A DNA stretch of 6,554 bases from contig JAGCVR010000012.1 in the NCBI GenBank assembly GCA_017962285.1, positions 1 through 6,554 on the forward strand, written 5' to 3'. The position numbers and the translations under genes are program-made. Below the pieces are notes generated by a model. It was not told the origin of the DNA, did not search any database, and saw nothing but the letters and a program-made list of their open reading frames with translations. The stretch's first letter is position 1. Every line of letters begins with the position of its first letter. Shown piece after piece: positions 6,534-6,554 of this stretch. The stretch comes from Muribaculaceae bacterium (lineage in GTDB: Bacteria; Bacteroidota; Bacteroidia; Bacteroidales; Muribaculaceae).

Positions 6534-6554
6534 TTTATACTTCCCCGCCTTTCA

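Overview
The window looks like chromosomal DNA of a Bacteroidales bacterium (Bacteroidaceae, Prevotellaceae or Muribaculaceae type; the family cannot be fixed from this sequence). The evidence is a DUF3822 gene directly in front of rsmD, a TAnnTTTG-type promoter before dacB, almost no Shine-Dalgarno sequences but A/T-rich leaders, and Bacteroidota-like protein sequences. There are no RNA genes, CRISPR arrays, insertion sequences or long repeats.

Layout. The left half runs rightward. It starts inside a polytopic membrane protein resembling a surface-polysaccharide polymerase (Wzy-like, 1-1087, 5' end cut). This overlaps by 4 bases (ATGA) a Wzx/MOP-type polysaccharide flippase (1084-2511). The two look like the tail of an O-antigen, capsule or exopolysaccharide locus: one protein would flip lipid-linked repeat units across the inner membrane and the other would polymerise them outside. 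After a 65-base gap holding a plausible Bacteroidota promoter comes dacB (2577-4007), a secreted PBP4-class D-Ala-D-Ala carboxypeptidase/endopeptidase with intact SxxK, SxN and KSG motifs.

The right half runs leftward and converges on dacB with 18 bases between stop codons. In transcription order it holds a glycerate kinase (6533 to 5397), a DUF3822 protein (5400 to 4573, ATGA overlap with the kinase) and rsmD (4559 to 4026), the 16S rRNA G966 N2-methyltransferase. Spacing suggests one operon.

The most notable point is that the glycerate kinase is interrupted by a single in-frame TGA (6047-6045). The frame does not shift: residues before and after the TGA join into one normal-length family member of about 378 codons. 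The TGA sits where related kinases usually have glycine in an LDxDGN-type segment, so one G-to-T change in a GGA codon would explain it. TGA acts as a normal stop elsewhere in the window, so a changed genetic code is unlikely. A recent nonsense mutation or a sequencing error is most likely; a split but reinitiated protein is a less likely alternative. I see no convincing novel multi-gene system here.
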